From the NCBI GenBank assembly GCA_002317175.1, contig DCJA01000019.1, forward strand, positions 2,238 to 66,237: a stretch of 64,000 bases of DNA, in the 5' to 3' direction. The notes below the pieces were generated by a model that was not told the DNA's origin, did not search any database, and was given only the letters and a program-made list of their open reading frames with translations. Origin of the DNA: Lachnospiraceae bacterium UBA1712. Lineage in GTDB: Bacteria > Bacillota > Clostridia > Lachnospirales > Lachnospiraceae. Of this stretch, positions 1-9,422 are shown one piece after another. Within the stretch, counting starts at the first letter, position 1. Every line of letters begins with the position of its first letter. Both the position numbers and the translations under genes were made by a program.

Positions 1-2567
1 GCCTGCACCTTTGCCGCCACATCTGCTATATCATGAACCTTATTATATACATAATATATCTGACCGCCTCTGCTAAGCTCACGGACAATTGCTTCTCTTA
101 CCAGCTCTTCATTATATTCCATTACAAAGGTCTGAATTGGTACACGTTCTCCTGGAGCCTCTTCAAGAACAGACATATCTCTGATGCCCACCAGTGACAT
201 ATGAAGGGTTCTTGGAATAGGTGTTGCTGAAAGCGTTAGTACATCTATATCTTCTTTTATCTGCTTTATCTTCTCTTTATGAGCAACACCAAACCTCTGC
301 TCCTCATCTACTATCAGAAGCCCCAGATCCTTATACACCACATCCTTTGATAAGAGTCTGTGAGTTCCTATAACTATATCCACCATTCCCTTTTTAAGAT
401 TCTCAATGGTCTCCTTCTGTTCCTTTGCTGAACGGAATCTTGAGAGCATCTGAATCCTTACTGGGTAATCCTTCATTCTCTGACAGAAAGTGTTGTAATG
501 CTGCTGCGCCAGTATTGTGGTAGGAACCAGGATAGCAACCTGCTTATTCTCCGTAACCGCCTTAAATGCTGCTCTTATTGCAATTTCTGTCTTTCCATAT
601 CCAACATCTCCACAGATTAATCTATCCATAATCTTTGTAGATTCCATATCTGCCTTGGTGTCAGCAATTGCATTTAACTGGTCTTCTGTTTCTTCAAATG
701 GAAATGTCTCTTCAAATTCCTGCTGCCATACAGTATCTGGACCATATACATATCCCTGCTTCTGCTGTCTGGCAGCATAAAGCTCCACCAGGTCCCTGGC
801 AACTATATCTACCGCGCTTTTAACCTTTGTTTTGGTAGTAATCCATTCTTTTCCACCCAGTTTATTGAGCTTAGGCTTCTTCGCTGCATCACTCGATGCA
901 TATTTCTGGACAACATTAAAACCTGTAGCAAGAACATAAAGGTTACCGCCATCTCTGTAGGCAATCTTCATATAGTCCTTGGTGACGTTTTCCGTCTCTA
1001 TCTTCTCAATTCCCTGATATATTCCAAGGCCATGGCTCTCATGAACAACATAGTCTCCTACCTTGAGATCATTAAAATCATGAATCTTGGTTCCTTCGTA
1101 TTTCTTCTTTGTTTTTTTCTTCTTTTCCTTACCAAATATATCGCTTTCACTAATGAGCACATATTTAAGCAGCGGATACTCAAAGCCTCTAAGAACATTA
1201 CCATACATTACCACTATTTCACCGGGTATCAGTTCTTTGTTCATATCTTCACTATAGACTGCCATAATGTCACGCTCACGGATATCATCCACAAGTCGCT
1301 TTGCCCTTGTTCTAGAAGGAGCGAGAAGCACTACTCTGTAGCCTCTCTTTTTATAAAGTTCCAGATCCTTAATAAGATACTCAAACTGATTCTTATAAGG
1401 AGCTATAGACTTGGCAGTAATATTTGCCCTGTAATCAGCCTCCAGCACCATATTTCTACTGTCCAGCGAAGATATCTGCAACACAGCTATATTCCCTATA
1501 TCAGCGCGCGACTTCTCATATGGAAACAGTACTTCTGCCTGGCCAGGCAAAAGATACCCTTTTTCAATCCTGTTTCGCATACTATCAGCAAATTCCAGTT
1601 CAACCGCCTTGGCATGTTCTGTGATATGCACTGGTTCATCTAATATAAGCAATGTATTATTTCTGTCAAAGATATCAATAAAAGATACTAAATCATCATA
1701 AAAATAGCTTATATAACTATCCAGGTTAATAATTCTTCCAAGCTCAAGTATATCTTCCTTAAGAGTCTTAAGCTGATTATCTATTCTATGAGCCTCTTCT
1801 GTTTTAAAAGCTTCTCTATATTTTTTTGACAGCTTTATTGCATCTTCCTCTATTTTATCCAGTCCAGACTGAAGCATACTGTCTGTAAGCATCATCTCTG
1901 TTGCTGGATAGATGGTAATCTCTTCCAGCATCTCTATTGAACGCTGACTATCTATATCAAAGCTTCTTATTGATTCGACATCATCTCCCCACAACTCAAT
2001 TCTGTAAGGATTGTTCTCTGTAGTATCAAAAATATCTATAATATCGCCACGAATAGAGAACTGCCCTGGTTCTTCTACCTGGTAGTTCCTTATATAGCCA
2101 ATATCCACAAGCTTTTTGGCCAGTGCCTTCACTTCAATAAGACTTCTGTTATCTATTGTTATGCATCCATTTACGAAATGCTCAATTGCAACCGTAGGAG
2201 CCATAAGTGTATCAAAAGTTGTTACTATGGTGCATTCCTCTCCCATAGCTATATTTCTTAAAACCTTTATTCTGTCAGAGGACAACTTATTGTTGTGAAT
2301 ATCAGCCTGATAAAAAATGAGATCCTTGGCAGGATATACAAGCAGTCTGTCTTCATAGAGGCTCATGTCCTCTAATATTTCTTTCACTCTGAGGTCACTA
2401 TAACTAGCGATGATTTTGCATTTAAAACCATCGCTCAAAGCACTAACCATATGCATTTTCTGTGAATCCGTACAGCCTGAAAGATACGCCACTTTCTTTG
2501 AAGAAAGAGTCTTTTTCAGCCCCTCATAATCCGATAATTCCTCAATCGGTTTAGTAAGTGTATTCAT
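1..2567 (-). CDS. mfd: Transcription-repair coupling factor Mfd (C-terminal part outside window)
   Basis: Mfd is a DNA translocase that removes RNA polymerase stalled at lesions and recruits the Uvr excision machinery. About 855 N-terminal codons are visible; the rest lies beyond base 1. In order I see the UvrB-like N-terminal region, the CarD-like RNA-polymerase-interaction domain near residues 495-560 (KVGDYVVHESHGLGIY), then the helicase core with Walker A GDVGYGKTE near residue 650, Walker B VDEEQRFG near 753, and motif SATPIPRTL. The ATG at 2567-2565 fits the family N terminus, but no Shine-Dalgarno sequence precedes it; a TATAAT-like box (2582-2587) lies only 15-20 bases upstream. It follows spoVG, separated by an intrinsic terminator, so it probably has its own start of transcription. 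Confidence 0.96.
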   Translation of the reverse strand, partial: MNTLTKPIEELSDYEGLKKTLSSKKVAYLSGCTDSQKMHMVSALSDGFKCKIIASYSDLRVKEILEDMSLYEDRLLVYPAKDLIFYQADIHNNKLSSDRIKVLRNIAMGEECTIVTTFDTLMAPTVAIEHFVNGCITIDNRSLIEVKALAKKLVDIGYIRNYQVEEPGQFSIRGDIIDIFDTTENNPYRIELWGDDVESIRSFDIDSQRSIEMLEEITIYPATEMMLTDSMLQSGLDKIEEDAIKLSKKYREAFKTEEAHRIDNQLKTLKEDILELGRIINLDSYISYFYDDLVSFIDIFDRNNTLLILDEPVHITEHAKAVELEFADSMRNRIEKGYLLPGQAEVLFPYEKSRADIGNIAVLQISSLDSRNMVLEADYRANITAKSIAPYKNQFEYLIKDLELYKKRGYRVVLLAPSRTRAKRLVDDIRERDIMAVYSEDMNKELIPGEIVVMYGNVLRGFEYPLLKYVLISESDIFGKEKKKKTKKKYEGTKIHDFNDLKVGDYVVHESHGLGIYQGIEKIETENVTKDYMKIAYRDGGNLYVLATGFNVVQKYASSDAAKKPKLNKLGGKEWITTKTKVKSAVDIVARDLVELYAARQQKQGYVYGPDTVWQQEFEETFPFEETEDQLNAIADTKADMESTKIMDRLICGDVGYGKTEIAIRAAFKAVTENKQVAILVPTTILAQQHYNTFCQRMKDYPVRIQMLSRFRSAKEQKETIENLKKGMVDIVIGTHRLLSKDVVYKDLGLLIVDEEQRFGVAHKEKIKQIKEDIDVLTLSATPIPRTLHMSLVGIRDMSVLEEAPGERVPIQTFVMEYNEELVREAIVRELSRGGQIYYVYNKVHDIADVAAKVQ

Positions 2568-2594
2568 ATTCAAATTGTATCATTATATAAATAG

Positions 2595-2627
2595 AAAAGC
2601 CACAGGATGATGAATCCCGTGGCTTTT
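2595..2627 (-). terminator. Intrinsic terminator of spoVG
   Basis: AAAAGCCAC pairs with GTGGCTTTT, with a further GGAT/ATCC after one mismatch and a GATGA loop. The run of T on the minus strand fits termination after spoVG, just before mfd. The A-rich other side could make it work in both directions. Confidence 0.85.
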
Positions 2628-2651
2628 AACCCCATATCTTCTCTAAAAAAA

Positions 2652-2927
2652 CTAAATCGTATCTTCTGGTTCATCCTTGGCATTGGCATATGCTTCAAGA
2701 ATGATGTTCTGTATACTGTCTCTGGTCGCAGAATTGATTGGATGAGCTATATCTCTATATTCTCCATCAGTAGCTTTCTTGCTAGGCATTGCGATGAATA
2801 ACCCCTTTTCACCTTCAATAACCTTGATGTCATGTACCACAAACTCCCCATCTATTGTGATAGACACTATAGCTCTCATCTTGCTTTCCTTTGAAACCTT
2901 ACGGACCCTAACATCTGTAATCTTCAC
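2652..2927 (-). CDS. spoVG: Septation/RNA-binding regulator SpoVG
   Basis: SpoVG is a small, highly conserved nucleic-acid-binding regulator of Firmicutes, originally linked to asymmetric septation. The 91-aa product carries the family core: [10 protein letters not shown] near the start, [22 protein letters not shown] and [10 protein letters not shown] place the start at the GTG at 2927-2925, not at a TTG nine codons upstream, because AAGGAGGGG sits about 7 bases before this GTG and the family begins with (M)KITDVR. The gene lies 74 bp downstream of glgD in the same direction and ends at a strong hairpin terminator. The C-terminal tail (DEPEDTI) is acidic, as in other clostridial homologues. 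Confidence 0.95.
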   Translation of the reverse strand: MKITDVRVRKVSKESKMRAIVSITIDGEFVVHDIKVIEGEKGLFIAMPSKKATDGEYRDIAHPINSATRDSIQNIILEAYANAKDEPEDTI

Positions 2928-3001
2928 CAGTTGTCCCCTCCTTACATTTGGCAAATTAAGATATTATGACTGACACGCAAGCTGTTTATTATTTGTTAGT
3001 T

Positions 3002-4120
3002 TTACATCACATAACGATCTGTATGTTCGATAACGACTTCGATACCATTTTCACCCTTATGATATGAATTTGCTCTTACAGTACCATGACTTTCAACAAT
3101 ACAGTTTTCGATGTAAGAATTATCTCCGATATAAACATCATTAAGAATAATAGAATTCTTAATAGTACAGTTATTACCGATAAATGCCTGTCTGAATACT
3201 ACTGAATTCTCAACTGTTCCATTTACAATAGTTCCACTGGCAACAAGGCTGTTCTCAATCTTGGCACCAACATTGTACTTAGCTGGTGGAAGATCATCCA
3301 CTTTTGAGTAAATATCTGGATAAGTCTTGAAGAAATGATTTCTTACTTCTGGCTTAAGAAAATCCATATTTGTCTCAAAATAGTCATCTACAGAAGCGAT
3401 GTTTCTCCAGTAATCTGTAATCTTGTAACCAAAGATTCTCTTCTGTCCTTTATATCTGATAAGAATATCTCTTACAAAATCATATCTGTCTTCTTCTGCA
3501 CACTTCTCAATCATCTCAATAAGAAGTCTACGTCTGATAATATAGATACCACATGAGATTGTATTAGATTTGGCAACTACTGCCTTCTCCTCAAATTCTT
3601 CGATCCTGCACTCTTCGTTCATCTTAAGAGTTCCGTAACGATCAACGTTAGCTCCGTCAGGAAGTTCCTTACATACAACAGTAATGTCTGACTTCTTCTC
3701 GATGTGATACTCAAGAACCTTATTGAAGTCGAGCTTATATACACAGTCAGCTGAAGCAATTACAACATATGGCTCATGACTAGCCTTAAGGAATGAAAGA
3801 TTCTGGTAGATTGCATCAGCAGTTCCTCTGTACCAGAAGCTGTTCTCTGCTGTTACTGCTGGAGTAAACACGAAAAGTCCACCCTGCTTACGTCCGAAAT
3901 CCCACCATTTTGATGAGCTGAGATGCTCATTAAGGCTTCTTGCATTGTACTGTGTAAATACAGCAACTTTCTGAATGTGAGAGTTTGACATATTACTTAA
4001 GGCAAAATCAATTGCTCTGTAACTGCCAGCGATTGGCATAGCACCAATAGCTCTCTTCTGTGATAATTCTTTCATACGGTGGTTCTTACCACCTGCAAGT
4101 ATAATTCCTATTGCTCTCAT
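3002..4120 (-). CDS. glgD: Glucose-1-phosphate adenylyltransferase, GlgD-type subunit
   Basis: GlgD is the non-catalytic or regulatory partner of GlgC in the Firmicute ADP-glucose pyrophosphorylase, the committed step of glycogen synthesis. The 372-aa protein has the nucleotidyltransferase fold followed by left-handed beta-helix repeats (about residues 285-365). The N-terminal nucleotide loop is degenerate (LAGGKNHRM in place of GGQGSRL), the hallmark that separates GlgD from the catalytic GlgC. Its ATG overlaps the glgC stop by four bases (ATGA), so the two are translationally coupled and presumably made in equal amounts for a heteromer. Confidence 0.95.
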   Translation of the reverse strand: MRAIGIILAGGKNHRMKELSQKRAIGAMPIAGSYRAIDFALSNMSNSHIQKVAVFTQYNARSLNEHLSSSKWWDFGRKQGGLFVFTPAVTAENSFWYRGTADAIYQNLSFLKASHEPYVVIASADCVYKLDFNKVLEYHIEKKSDITVVCKELPDGANVDRYGTLKMNEECRIEEFEEKAVVAKSNTISCGIYIIRRRLLIEMIEKCAEEDRYDFVRDILIRYKGQKRIFGYKITDYWRNIASVDDYFETNMDFLKPEVRNHFFKTYPDIYSKVDDLPPAKYNVGAKIENSLVASGTIVNGTVENSVVFRQAFIGNNCTIKNSIILNDVYIGDNSYIENCIVESHGTVRANSYHKGENGIEVVIEHTDRYVM

Positions 4121-5391
4121 ACGTTCTCACCTGCCTTAATTAATGTTTTTCCACTTGCCAGTGCATTGCCTTCATAATCTCCAGCATCTGTAACACCAAA
4201 TATGCAAGCATTCTTTCCAACTGTAACTCCTGCAGGAATAACGCTCTTTTCACCTATACATACAAGACCATTGTTGTAAATGTGTGGATCTGTCTCATTG
4301 TCAACTTCTTCACCAATACCAAGTCGGCAATTTTCCTTAATCTCAACATTCTCAGCAACGATGCTCATATTTATCTCACAATTGTCACCAATTACAGTGT
4401 TATTCATGATAATAGAATCACGAACTACTGTATTCTTACCAATTGTTACACCGCATCCGATAACGGAATTGTATACCTTACCATAGATATCTGAACCCTC
4501 ACCTATGATACTCTTTTCAACCTCACTCTCTCTTGAGAAGTACTGAGGTGGAAGTGTATCTGATTTGGTGTAGATCTTCCAGTACTCTTCATAAAGGTTG
4601 AATTCTGGAACGATATCAATAAGTTCCATATTGGCTTCCCAGTATGAATGAAGTGTACCTACATCCTTCCAGTATCCATTAAATTCATAAGCATATAATG
4701 GCTTGCCCTGTTCATGACAATAAGGAATGATATGCTTACCAAAGTCAAGACTAGGCTGCTCTGCCATAGTAATAAGTGCTTCCTTAAGTGTCTTCCAGTT
4801 AAAAATATAAATACCCATTGAAGCAAGATTACTTCTTGGATTAGCTGGCTTTTCTTCGAAATCTGTGATACGTCTGTTTTCATCTGTAATCATGATACCG
4901 AAACGCTTTGCTTCTTCCATTGGAACAGGCATAACTGCGATAGTACACTCTGATTTATTCTGCTTGTGGAAATCAAGCATAACTTCATAATCCATCTTAT
5001 AAATATGGTCACCTGAAAGAATGAGAACATATTCTGGATTAAAGCTTTCCATATAATCAATATTCTGATAAATAGCATTAGCTGTACCAGTATACCATTC
5101 ACTGTTAGAACTCTTTTCATATGGTGGAAGAACTGTAACACCACCAATATTTCTGTCAAGGTCCCAAGGAATACCGATGCCAATGTGAGTATTAAGACGA
5201 AGTGGCTGGTACTGTGTAAGTACACCAACTGTATCTACGCCTGAATTAATACAGTTACTAAGTGGAAAATCGATAATTCTGTATTTTCCTCCAAAAGAAA
5301 CTGCTGGTTTCGCTACCTTGGATGTCAAAACACCAAGTCTGCTTCCCTGTCCACCAGCAAGAAGCATAGCAATCATTTCCTTCTTAATCAT
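4117..5391 (-). CDS. glgC: Glucose-1-phosphate adenylyltransferase, catalytic subunit GlgC
   Basis: GlgC makes ADP-glucose from ATP and glucose-1-phosphate for glycogen synthesis. The 424-aa protein shows the catalytic loop [24 protein letters not shown], the sugar-phosphate motif [11 protein letters not shown] and the FEEKP motif, then a C-terminal hexapeptide beta-helix. I choose the ATG at 5391 (MIKKEMIA) because GTAGAGGTGA precedes it; a start 13 codons upstream has no good ribosome site. It is the first gene of glgC-glgD (probably running into spoVG) and has a good sigma-70-like promoter at 5455-5483. It is divergent from murC. Confidence 0.96.
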   Translation of the reverse strand: MIKKEMIAMLLAGGQGSRLGVLTSKVAKPAVSFGGKYRIIDFPLSNCINSGVDTVGVLTQYQPLRLNTHIGIGIPWDLDRNIGGVTVLPPYEKSSNSEWYTGTANAIYQNIDYMESFNPEYVLILSGDHIYKMDYEVMLDFHKQNKSECTIAVMPVPMEEAKRFGIMITDENRRITDFEEKPANPRSNLASMGIYIFNWKTLKEALITMAEQPSLDFGKHIIPYCHEQGKPLYAYEFNGYWKDVGTLHSYWEANMELIDIVPEFNLYEEYWKIYTKSDTLPPQYFSRESEVEKSIIGEGSDIYGKVYNSVIGCGVTIGKNTVVRDSIIMNNTVIGDNCEINMSIVAENVEIKENCRLGIGEEVDNETDPHIYNNGLVCIGEKSVIPAGVTVGKNACIFGVTDAGDYEGNALASGKTLIKAGENV

Positions 5392-5454
5392 GTAATCACC
5401 TCTACTCCCTAGGCATATAAACATATGCACAACTAGGATAAAAATCGTATGTAA

Positions 5455-5483
5455 ATTATAACATATTGTGTAGTTCTTAGCAA
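5455..5483 (-). promoter_or_regulatory. Predicted sigma-A promoter of glgCD
   Basis: On the minus strand TTGCTA, a 17-base spacer and TATAAT, with an extended TGT just before the -10 box. It lies about 65 bases upstream of the glgC ATG. Confidence 0.65.
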
Positions 5484-5523
5484 AAGCTTAGCGAATAATC
5501 AGAATTTTTTGTGAAATTTAAAC

Positions 5524-5543
5524 AAATGCGAAAGCATTTTTTT
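5524..5543 (+). terminator. Small GAAA-loop hairpin with T tract in the glgC-murC divergent region
   Basis: AAATGC, loop GAAA, GCATTT, followed by seven T on the plus strand. It lies upstream of the predicted murC promoter and no plus-strand gene precedes it, so it may be an insulator or the end of a short transcript. The stem has only six pairs. Confidence 0.35.
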
Positions 5544-5616
5544 GAAACAATAGTAATATGCTTGTGGCCATGCAGTAAAAGTCCCACTAGATATTGTATT
5601 TATCTGTTCAATTCGA

Positions 5617-5645
5617 TTGTATTTTCCCTGGTTTTGGAATAAAAT
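5617..5645 (+). promoter_or_regulatory. Predicted sigma-A promoter of murC
   Basis: TTGTAT, 17-base spacer, TAAAAT; about 45 bases before the murC start codon, giving a short leader that contains the GGAAAGGAAG ribosome site. Confidence 0.55.
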
Positions 5646-5690
5646 TATTAGGAAAATACTATCCATTTAGAAATGTGGAAAGGAAGAGCT

Positions 5691-7067
5691 ATGTATCAGA
5701 TAGACTTTAATAAGCCATGCCATGTATACTTTTGCGGCATTGGTGGAATCAGTATGAGCGGACTGGCTGAGATTCTTCTCTCAAGGTCATTTAAAATATC
5801 AGGTTCTGACATGAAGGCAAGTACTCTTACCGAGCATCTCGAAAATAAAGGAGCAAAGGTCTTTATAGGCCAGAAAAGTGACAATATCACTCCTGACATA
5901 GATCTGGTTGTGTATACAGCGGCTATCAGTAAAGATAATCCCGAATGGATTGCTACTGAAAATCTTGGAATCGAAAAGATGTCCAGAGCAGATCTTCTTG
6001 GACAGATAATGCGTAACTTTGACCTTCCAGTTGCAATAAGCGGTACTCACGGAAAAACCACTACAACTTCCATGATAAGTGAAATTCTTCTTGGTGCTGA
6101 CACTGACCCAACACTCTCTATCGGAGGTATCCTAAAAAGTGTTGGTGGCAATATTCGAATCGGACATTCTAAATACTTTGTAACTGAAGCCTGTGAATAC
6201 ACTAACAGTTTCCTTAGCTTTTTTCCTAAGATAAGCATTATCCTTAATATAGAAGAAGACCATATGGATTTCTTTAAGGATATTAATGATATAAGAAACT
6301 CATTCACAAGATTTGCCAACCTTCTTCCCGAAGACGGTACTCTGATAATTAATGGAGCAATTGATAAGCTGGAGTCTGTTACCGCTTCTATAAAGTGTCC
6401 TTATATCACTTTTGGACTTACCGGCAAAGAAGACTACTACGCAAGTGATATTACATATGACGAATTTGCACACCCAACATATAAGTTGCACAGCCCTAAG
6501 GGTGAATCACTAGTAAGCCTAAAGGTTCCTGGCTTGCACAATGTTACTAATTCCATGGCCGCTATCGCTTTCGCAGATATAGCAGGTCTTGACAGAGAGA
6601 GCGCAGTCAATAACCTGGCCAACTTTACTGGAACCGACAGACGATTTGAGAAAAAAGGTGAGATTGGCGGAGTTACAATCATTGACGACTACGCCCACCA
6701 TCCTACAGAGATTAAAGCAACACTTATGGCTGCCAAAAACTACCCCCATAAGACATTATGGTGCGTATTCCAGCCTCATACCTATACCAGAACCAAGGCT
6801 TTTCTGCAGGACTTTGCAGATGCACTTTCTCTGGCAGATAAGATAATTCTTGCAGATATATACGCTGCAAGAGAAAAAAATACCATTGGTATTACTTCTC
6901 TTGATTTGAAGAAAAGAATAGATGCTCTCGGAAAAGAATGCTATTACTTCCCAACTTTTGACGAAATTGAAAATTTTCTTTTAGAAAATTGTTCACAATC
7001 CGATTTGTTGATAACTATGGGAGCCGGAGATATTGTAAAAGTCGGCGAAAGCCTCCTTGGAGAATAA
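5691..7067 (+). CDS. murC: UDP-N-acetylmuramate--L-alanine ligase MurC
   Basis: MurC adds L-alanine to UDP-MurNAc in the cytoplasmic stage of peptidoglycan synthesis. The 458-aa product has the family's usual length and order: N-terminal UDP-binding Rossmann motif YFCGIGGISMSGLAEIL, ATP loop SGTHGKTTTT near residue 117, NIEEDHMDFF, TGTDRRFEKKG, DDYAHHPTEIKAT and FQPHTYTRT. The ATG at 5691 (MYQIDF) is preferred over an upstream in-frame start at 5673 because GGAAAGGAAG lies 5 bases before it. It is a single-gene unit: own promoter, and a large hairpin terminator immediately after the stop. Confidence 0.97.
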   Translation: MYQIDFNKPCHVYFCGIGGISMSGLAEILLSRSFKISGSDMKASTLTEHLENKGAKVFIGQKSDNITPDIDLVVYTAAISKDNPEWIATENLGIEKMSRADLLGQIMRNFDLPVAISGTHGKTTTTSMISEILLGADTDPTLSIGGILKSVGGNIRIGHSKYFVTEACEYTNSFLSFFPKISIILNIEEDHMDFFKDINDIRNSFTRFANLLPEDGTLIINGAIDKLESVTASIKCPYITFGLTGKEDYYASDITYDEFAHPTYKLHSPKGESLVSLKVPGLHNVTNSMAAIAFADIAGLDRESAVNNLANFTGTDRRFEKKGEIGGVTIIDDYAHHPTEIKATLMAAKNYPHKTLWCVFQPHTYTRTKAFLQDFADALSLADKIILADIYAAREKNTIGITSLDLKKRIDALGKECYYFPTFDEIENFLLENCSQSDLLITMGAGDIVKVGESLLGE

Positions 7068-7076
7068 GTTATGCAC

Positions 7077-7131
7077 ATTATCCACCAGATTTTTTAGTTT
7101 TATACTATCAGATTTTGGTGGATAATTTTTT
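7077..7131 (+). terminator. Terminator after murC, stems containing DnaA-box-like sequence
   Basis: ATTATCCACCA (7077-7087) pairs perfectly with TGGTGGATAAT (7116-7126) across a 28-base AT-rich loop, followed by six T. Both stem arms contain TTATCCACC, a one-mismatch DnaA box, so the structure may be terminator, protein site, or both. Confidence 0.6.
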
Positions 7132-7206
7132 ATTGATATATGCGCCAAATGACCGCTTTCTATTGATTTGGAAAGTCATTTATCCACTTTGTCCACATTA
7201 TCCACA
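7078..7206 (+). promoter_or_regulatory. Cluster of five DnaA-box-like 9-mers
   Basis: TTATCCACC at 7078-7086, its reverse complement at 7117-7125, then TTATCCACT (7180-7188), TTGTCCACA (7189-7197) and the perfect consensus TTATCCACA (7198-7206). The last three abut with no spacer and share one orientation. The cluster sits upstream of the DnaD-like/DnaI-like primosome genes. Binding by DnaA is inferred from consensus only. Confidence 0.6.
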
Positions 7207-7253
7207 CAGCGAGAATCCCCAGTGTTTTCAAGGCTTTGCGGGCTTTTACACTG

Positions 7254-7282
7254 TTTTCATTTTCAATATGCTGTGCTATAAT
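7254..7282 (+). promoter_or_regulatory. Predicted promoter of the primosome operon
   Basis: TTTTCA, 17-base spacer, TATAAT, with extended TGC directly before the -10 box. It lies about 64 bases upstream of the DnaD-like gene and about 48 bases downstream of the tandem DnaA boxes. Confidence 0.65.
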
Positions 7283-7345
7283 TCAGCTTACACTTATATA
7301 TGTCATCTTAAGTGATTTTCGGAATGTTTGGGTGAGTGTGAGATA

Positions 7346-8428
7346 ATGAGTAAGTTTTCAGTATACCGTGATGTTGATAACGGTTGTACATATGTTTCTA
7401 ATCAGTTCATTGATGAATACCTGGCTGAGGCAAATGCTGCCCAGATTAAGGTATATTTATATCTGCTTCGCATGACTGGTACAGCAACCAGCGTGTCTGA
7501 TATGGCTGATAAATTCAACTACACAGAGAAGGACATCTGTCGTGCTTTGAAATACTGGGAGACCAAGCAGCTGCTTGGCATTAATTATGATATGAGTGGT
7601 GCTGTAGTAGGAGTCGTATTATATAGTTCGCCTTCTCCTGCCAAGTATGCCAGCGCAGTTCCTGTACAGACCTTTGTGCCTGTTTCTGTACCTTTCAGTT
7701 CTGTTTCGACTGGCAATGTCACTAATGTTGCGTCCCGTTCTGCCGCAGCAGTTAAGTCTGAGCCTGTCAATGAGTTCGCAAAACCTAACTACAGTGCAGA
7801 TGACCTTAAGTCATTTAAAGAGCAGGAAGAAACTGCCCAGCTCATTTTTATTGCAGAGCAGTATCTGGGTAAAACCCTTAGTCCTGCGGACATCAGATCA
7901 CTTCTGTTCATCACTGATGTATTGGATTTCTCTACTGATCTGATAGATTATCTTCTCACCTACTGTGTCGACAAAGATAAGAAGAGTTTCAGATATATTG
8001 AAGCTGTTGCTGTCAAGTGGGCTGAACAGGGCGTTACTACTCCTGAAGAAGCCAAAGCTGTTTCTGGACGCTTCGACAAATCTGTTTATACCGTTATGCG
8101 TGCTCTCGGAAAAAGTGATAATTCACCAACCGACAAGGAAGCTGAGTATGTAAAGAGATGGACCAATGAGTTTGGTTTCAGCACAGACATAATCCTGGAA
8201 GCCTGCAACAGATCTGTAATGCTTACAGATAAAAACAGATTTGCTTATACTGATTCAATATTAAAGAACTGGAAACAGTCAGGCGTTGTCAGCACAAGAG
8301 ATATCAAATCTGTCGATAGTAAATATCAGCCTCAGAAAAAGGTTGCCAACACAAGCTTCCATCAGTTTGATATGAAGCATAACTACAATTTTGATGAGAT
8401 GGAGAAAGCACTTCTCGGACAACAGTAA
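7346..8428 (+). CDS. DnaD/DnaB-like replication initiation (primosome) protein
   Basis: Proteins of this family remodel origin DNA and help load the replicative helicase in Firmicutes. The 360-aa product starts with a winged-helix region (about 1-75), then a Pro/Val/Ser-rich linker (about 90-140), then two DnaB_2/DnaD_2 domains in tandem (about 165-235 and 245-315). Each domain ends in the family's aromatic signature (YIEAVAVKW and YTDSILKNW). I start at ATG 7346 (MSKFSVYRD); a TTG 18 bases upstream is also in frame, and neither has a strong ribosome site. Its stop overlaps the ribosome site of the helicase-loader gene, so the two are coupled. The Bacillus counterparts are DnaD and DnaB; I cannot tell which this replaces. 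Confidence 0.88.
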   Translation: MSKFSVYRDVDNGCTYVSNQFIDEYLAEANAAQIKVYLYLLRMTGTATSVSDMADKFNYTEKDICRALKYWETKQLLGINYDMSGAVVGVVLYSSPSPAKYASAVPVQTFVPVSVPFSSVSTGNVTNVASRSAAAVKSEPVNEFAKPNYSADDLKSFKEQEETAQLIFIAEQYLGKTLSPADIRSLLFITDVLDFSTDLIDYLLTYCVDKDKKSFRYIEAVAVKWAEQGVTTPEEAKAVSGRFDKSVYTVMRALGKSDNSPTDKEAEYVKRWTNEFGFSTDIILEACNRSVMLTDKNRFAYTDSILKNWKQSGVVSTRDIKSVDSKYQPQKKVANTSFHQFDMKHNYNFDEMEKALLGQQ

Positions 8429-8438
8429 GGAGTTTGTC

Positions 8439-9401
8439 TTGTCGTTCACTAATGCACAATATGATTCAATTAAAAGAATATATGATAACCGTCGAATGGA
8501 TAATCAGCTCGAGCTGGATAGGCGTAAGGCTTACGTAGAAGCCAATGTTGAAGGTTATCGTGAATTATCAGATGCGATTGTTCATCTTAGTATGGAGCGT
8601 GCAAAACAGCTGCTTAATGGAAAATCTAATTCCACAGAGGATCTTAAAGCAACTATTTCAGATCTTATCAGCCAGAAGAAGGCTTTACTCAAAGCAGCCT
8701 CATTACCAGAGGATTATCTTGATCCTATATATATTTGTAAAGACTGCAAGGATACTGGATATATTGATGGCAGCAAATGCCATTGTCTAAAAAAGATTTC
8801 TATTTCCATGCTTTATTCCAATTCAAATATTGACCAGTACCTGTCTTCTGTTGACTTTTCACAGCTTTCAGATAAATATTACGAAGGCAATGATTTGCTG
8901 TCATTTAAAGATACCTACAACAAAGCTATTAATTTTGTTAATAACTTCGATAGCGACTTTAAAAATCTTGTGATTTATGGTACAGTAGGTAGCGGCAAAT
9001 CACTTATTAGTGCCTGTATTGCAAAAGCATTAATCGAAAAAGAGTATTCTGTTCTCTATTTTAGTGCTTCTGCTCTTATAGATCTTTTTTCAAAGTACAC
9101 CTTTGATTATAAGAACAAACATGAGATGTACTCGGCCTACTCAGATATATTTGAGTGCGATTTGCTTATAATTGATGATTTGGGTACTGAACAGGTTAAT
9201 TCATTTTCGATATCTACTTTATTTACCTGTCTCAACGAGCGTGATCTCAACAAAAAATCTACAATTATATCGACTAATTTGTCTCTGGAGGATATTTCAA
9301 AGACCTACACTGAGCGAATCTATTCGAGACTTGCTGGTAATTATACTTTCTGCAAGCTATGTGGTCCGGATATCCGTTTTAAAAAGAAATTTAATAACTA
9401 G
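8439..9401 (+). CDS. DnaI/DnaC-type AAA+ helicase loader
   Basis: A AAA+ ATPase that would deliver the replicative helicase to the origin or a restart fork. The 320-aa protein has an N-terminal helical region, a zinc-finger-like CKDCKDTGYIDGSKCHC (about residues 105-121), Walker A GTVGSGKS near residue 181, Walker B LLIIDDLGTE near 241, sensor 1 IISTN and an arginine pair at YSRLAGN. The start is a TTG at 8439-8441: AAGGAG at 8427-8432 lies six bases before it, whereas the earlier ATG at 8391 lies inside the DnaD-like gene without a ribosome site. Pairing with a DnaD-like gene supports a primosome role. Confidence 0.9.
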   Translation: MSFTNAQYDSIKRIYDNRRMDNQLELDRRKAYVEANVEGYRELSDAIVHLSMERAKQLLNGKSNSTEDLKATISDLISQKKALLKAASLPEDYLDPIYICKDCKDTGYIDGSKCHCLKKISISMLYSNSNIDQYLSSVDFSQLSDKYYEGNDLLSFKDTYNKAINFVNNFDSDFKNLVIYGTVGSGKSLISACIAKALIEKEYSVLYFSASALIDLFSKYTFDYKNKHEMYSAYSDIFECDLLIIDDLGTEQVNSFSISTLFTCLNERDLNKKSTIISTNLSLEDISKTYTERIYSRLAGNYTFCKLCGPDIRFKKKFNN

Positions 9402-9422
9402 AAAGAGAGGTTTCTTAAGCTT

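Noticed and set aside
5673..5690. Upstream start for murC (MWKGRA extension)
   Set aside because: It overlaps the GGAAAGGAAG ribosome site, and the family N terminus begins at the ATG at 5691.
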